NCBI GenBank assembly: GCA_040391535.1
Contig: JBEBXQ010000172.1
Location: forward strand, 1-7,643
Origin: JBEBXQ01 sp040391535
GTDB lineage: Bacteria > Bacteroidota > Bacteroidia > Cytophagales > Spirosomataceae
Direction of reading: 5' to 3'
Length of the DNA stretch: 7,643 nucleotides
In this document: piece by piece, positions 6,724 through 7,643 of the stretch
Position numbering within the stretch: position 1 is the first letter of the stretch
Layout: the number at the start of each line of letters is the position of its first letter
Made by a program: the position numbers and the translations under genes
The notes under the pieces: generated by a model
Told to the model about the DNA's origin: nothing
What the model saw: only the letters and a program-made list of their open reading frames with translations
The model's database searches: none

Positions 6724-7488
6724 ATGAGAATTTTAGTTACTAATGATGATGGTATTTACAGTCCGGGGATAGCAGCACTTGCCAAAATCGCCGCCAGATT
6801 CGGGGAAGTAACAGTGATAGCCCCCAATGTGGAACAGTCTTCCATGGGCCATGCTATTACATCCGCACGCCCGCTTTCCTACAAGAACGTACCGTTAATT
6901 TTTGAAGGCATTGAAGCTTATAAGGTTAACGGCACTCCGGCAGATTGTGTGGCATTAGGAACCCATCTCAGAGAGAAGGTGGATCTGGTATTATCAGGTG
7001 TCAATATGGGCCCCAACCTGGGGAATGCCATGTGGCACTCCGGCACACTTGCTGCGGCAAAGCAGGCTACTTTATTTGGCATCAGGGGAATTGCCTTCAG
7101 TACGCCTACAAAAGATGCTGAGCCGGATTTTGAACTGCTTGAACCCTATATTGCAAGCACGCTCAGTCTCTTAATGGAAGAAAACGACCTGAAATTAGTA
7201 AATGTGAATCTGCCTTACCGACCTGAAGGACTCAAATGGACAAGACAATCCGTACAGTATTATGATGGTCAGATTGTACCCGGCAAAGACCCTATGGGAA
7301 GGCAGCATTATTGGTTTACGGTCAAGCCACTTGAACGCGCAGAAGTCAATTCAGACCGGTGGGCTGTAGAGAACGGATTTGTGTCGATAACACCCCTGAG
7401 GCTCGATCTGACCAGTGAAGAAGACCTGAAAAGAGTTCTTGAGAAGCATCCGCTTCATCAGGTCGTTACTCCGGAAATACCGCATTAG
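6724..7488 (+). CDS. surE: 5'/3'-nucleotidase SurE
   Basis: This 254-residue protein is a complete SurE, the cytoplasmic metal-dependent phosphatase that removes phosphate from nucleoside 5'- and 3'-monophosphates (and short polyphosphate in some species). It is linked to stationary-phase survival in E. coli. The N-terminal TNDDG (6-10) gives metal ligands Asp8 and Asp9. Ser39 in APNVEQSS (33-40) and Asn94 in SGVNMGPNLG (91-100) complete the site and align with E. coli D8, D9, S39 and N91. GTPADCV (70-76), WHSGTLAAA (104-112) and VNVNLPY (159-165) are further family blocks. The ATG is the obvious start because MRILVTNDDG is the canonical beginning. No Shine-Dalgarno sequence is visible. The gene is divergent from the lipid kinase gene and seems to stand alone. 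The lpxB gene that I would expect near surE in some Bacteroidota is not visible in the 155 bases downstream. Confidence 0.95.
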   Translation: MRILVTNDDGIYSPGIAALAKIAARFGEVTVIAPNVEQSSMGHAITSARPLSYKNVPLIFEGIEAYKVNGTPADCVALGTHLREKVDLVLSGVNMGPNLGNAMWHSGTLAAAKQATLFGIRGIAFSTPTKDAEPDFELLEPYIASTLSLLMEENDLKLVNVNLPYRPEGLKWTRQSVQYYDGQIVPGKDPMGRQHYWFTVKPLERAEVNSDRWAVENGFVSITPLRLDLTSEEDLKRVLEKHPLHQVVTPEIPH

Positions 7489-7535
7489 CAAATGCGAACT
7501 ATAACAGGGTGCAGCAATATTCAAGACTTATAGTT
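7481..7535 (+). terminator. Two adjacent weak hairpins at the 3' end of surE
   Basis: CGCATT-AGCA-AATGCG (7481-7496) is a perfect 6-bp stem with a tetraloop whose loop and arm contain the surE stop codon. It abuts AACTATAA (7497-7504), which pairs with TTATAGTT (7528-7535) across a 23-nt loop and is followed by GTTTCTC. There is no strong T run. These may together end the surE transcript, but the stems are short. The remaining bases to 7643 hold nothing I can support. Confidence 0.3.
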
Positions 7536-7643
7536 GTTTCTCAACAGACATAAATCACAAAACTTACTTTGAAAGAATAATCTCTGGAAGACGAGAAACT
7601 GATTAAACAATACCAGGGAAGAAAATGTAGGACATAGCGGGCT

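Noticed and set aside
7582..7632. Forward frame reading LEDEKLIKQYQ, faintly like the start of a sigma-factor or HTH protein
   Set aside because: It stops after a few more codons (TAG at 7630-7632), has no ATG, and the resemblance is too short to mean anything.
7515..7643. Reverse frame open from the right window edge for about 43 codons
   Set aside because: All three reverse frames run for some distance in this A/T-rich stretch, and none shows a start, a motif or coding-like composition.

Overview
The window looks like chromosomal DNA from a member of the Bacteroidota, probably an environmental Chitinophagia-, Sphingobacteriia- or Cytophagia-type bacterium; I cannot place it more finely. 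The strongest clue is a secreted repeat protein that ends in a type IX secretion (T9SS) C-terminal sorting domain with a YPNP start. Supporting clues are a TATATTTG-type promoter -7 element, start codons without Shine-Dalgarno sequences, A/T-rich leaders, an OmpA protein with an inserted jelly-roll-like domain, and a DUF72 protein of Bacteroidota type.

Layout from left to right. The tail of a forward-strand gene (1-171), probably an outer-membrane beta-barrel protein, converges on a DUF72/YecE-like gene (168-1046, reverse), and their stop codons overlap. A divergent, A/T-rich intergenic region (1047-1488) follows. It holds a -7 promoter match, a 35-bp-spaced direct repeat and two small inverted repeats. 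The forward-strand OmpA-family gene (1489-2850) comes next. A perfect 15-bp hairpin (2896-2934) separates it from the convergent reverse-strand gene (2943-5525), which encodes an 860-residue exported protein made of about 13 degenerate 54-residue repeats (DUF5650-like) plus the T9SS tail. Upstream of that gene on the same strand, after a 199-bp gap, is a YegS/DgkB-type lipid kinase gene (5725-6621, reverse). It is divergent from surE (6724-7488, forward), across a 102-bp gap. The last 155 bases hold two weak hairpins and no gene I can support.

The gene set is a mix of envelope and secretion functions (beta-barrel tail, peptidoglycan-binding OmpA protein, T9SS cargo, lipid kinase) and housekeeping functions (SurE nucleotidase, DUF72). 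Apart from the lipid kinase and the repeat protein, which are tandem but well separated, every neighbouring pair is convergent or divergent. I therefore see no operon and no dedicated multi-gene system. The part least explained by known biology is the repeat protein. Its repeat count and architecture suggest a double propeller or a long beta-rich surface protein of unknown ligand. I see no mobile element, CRISPR array, tRNA or rRNA.
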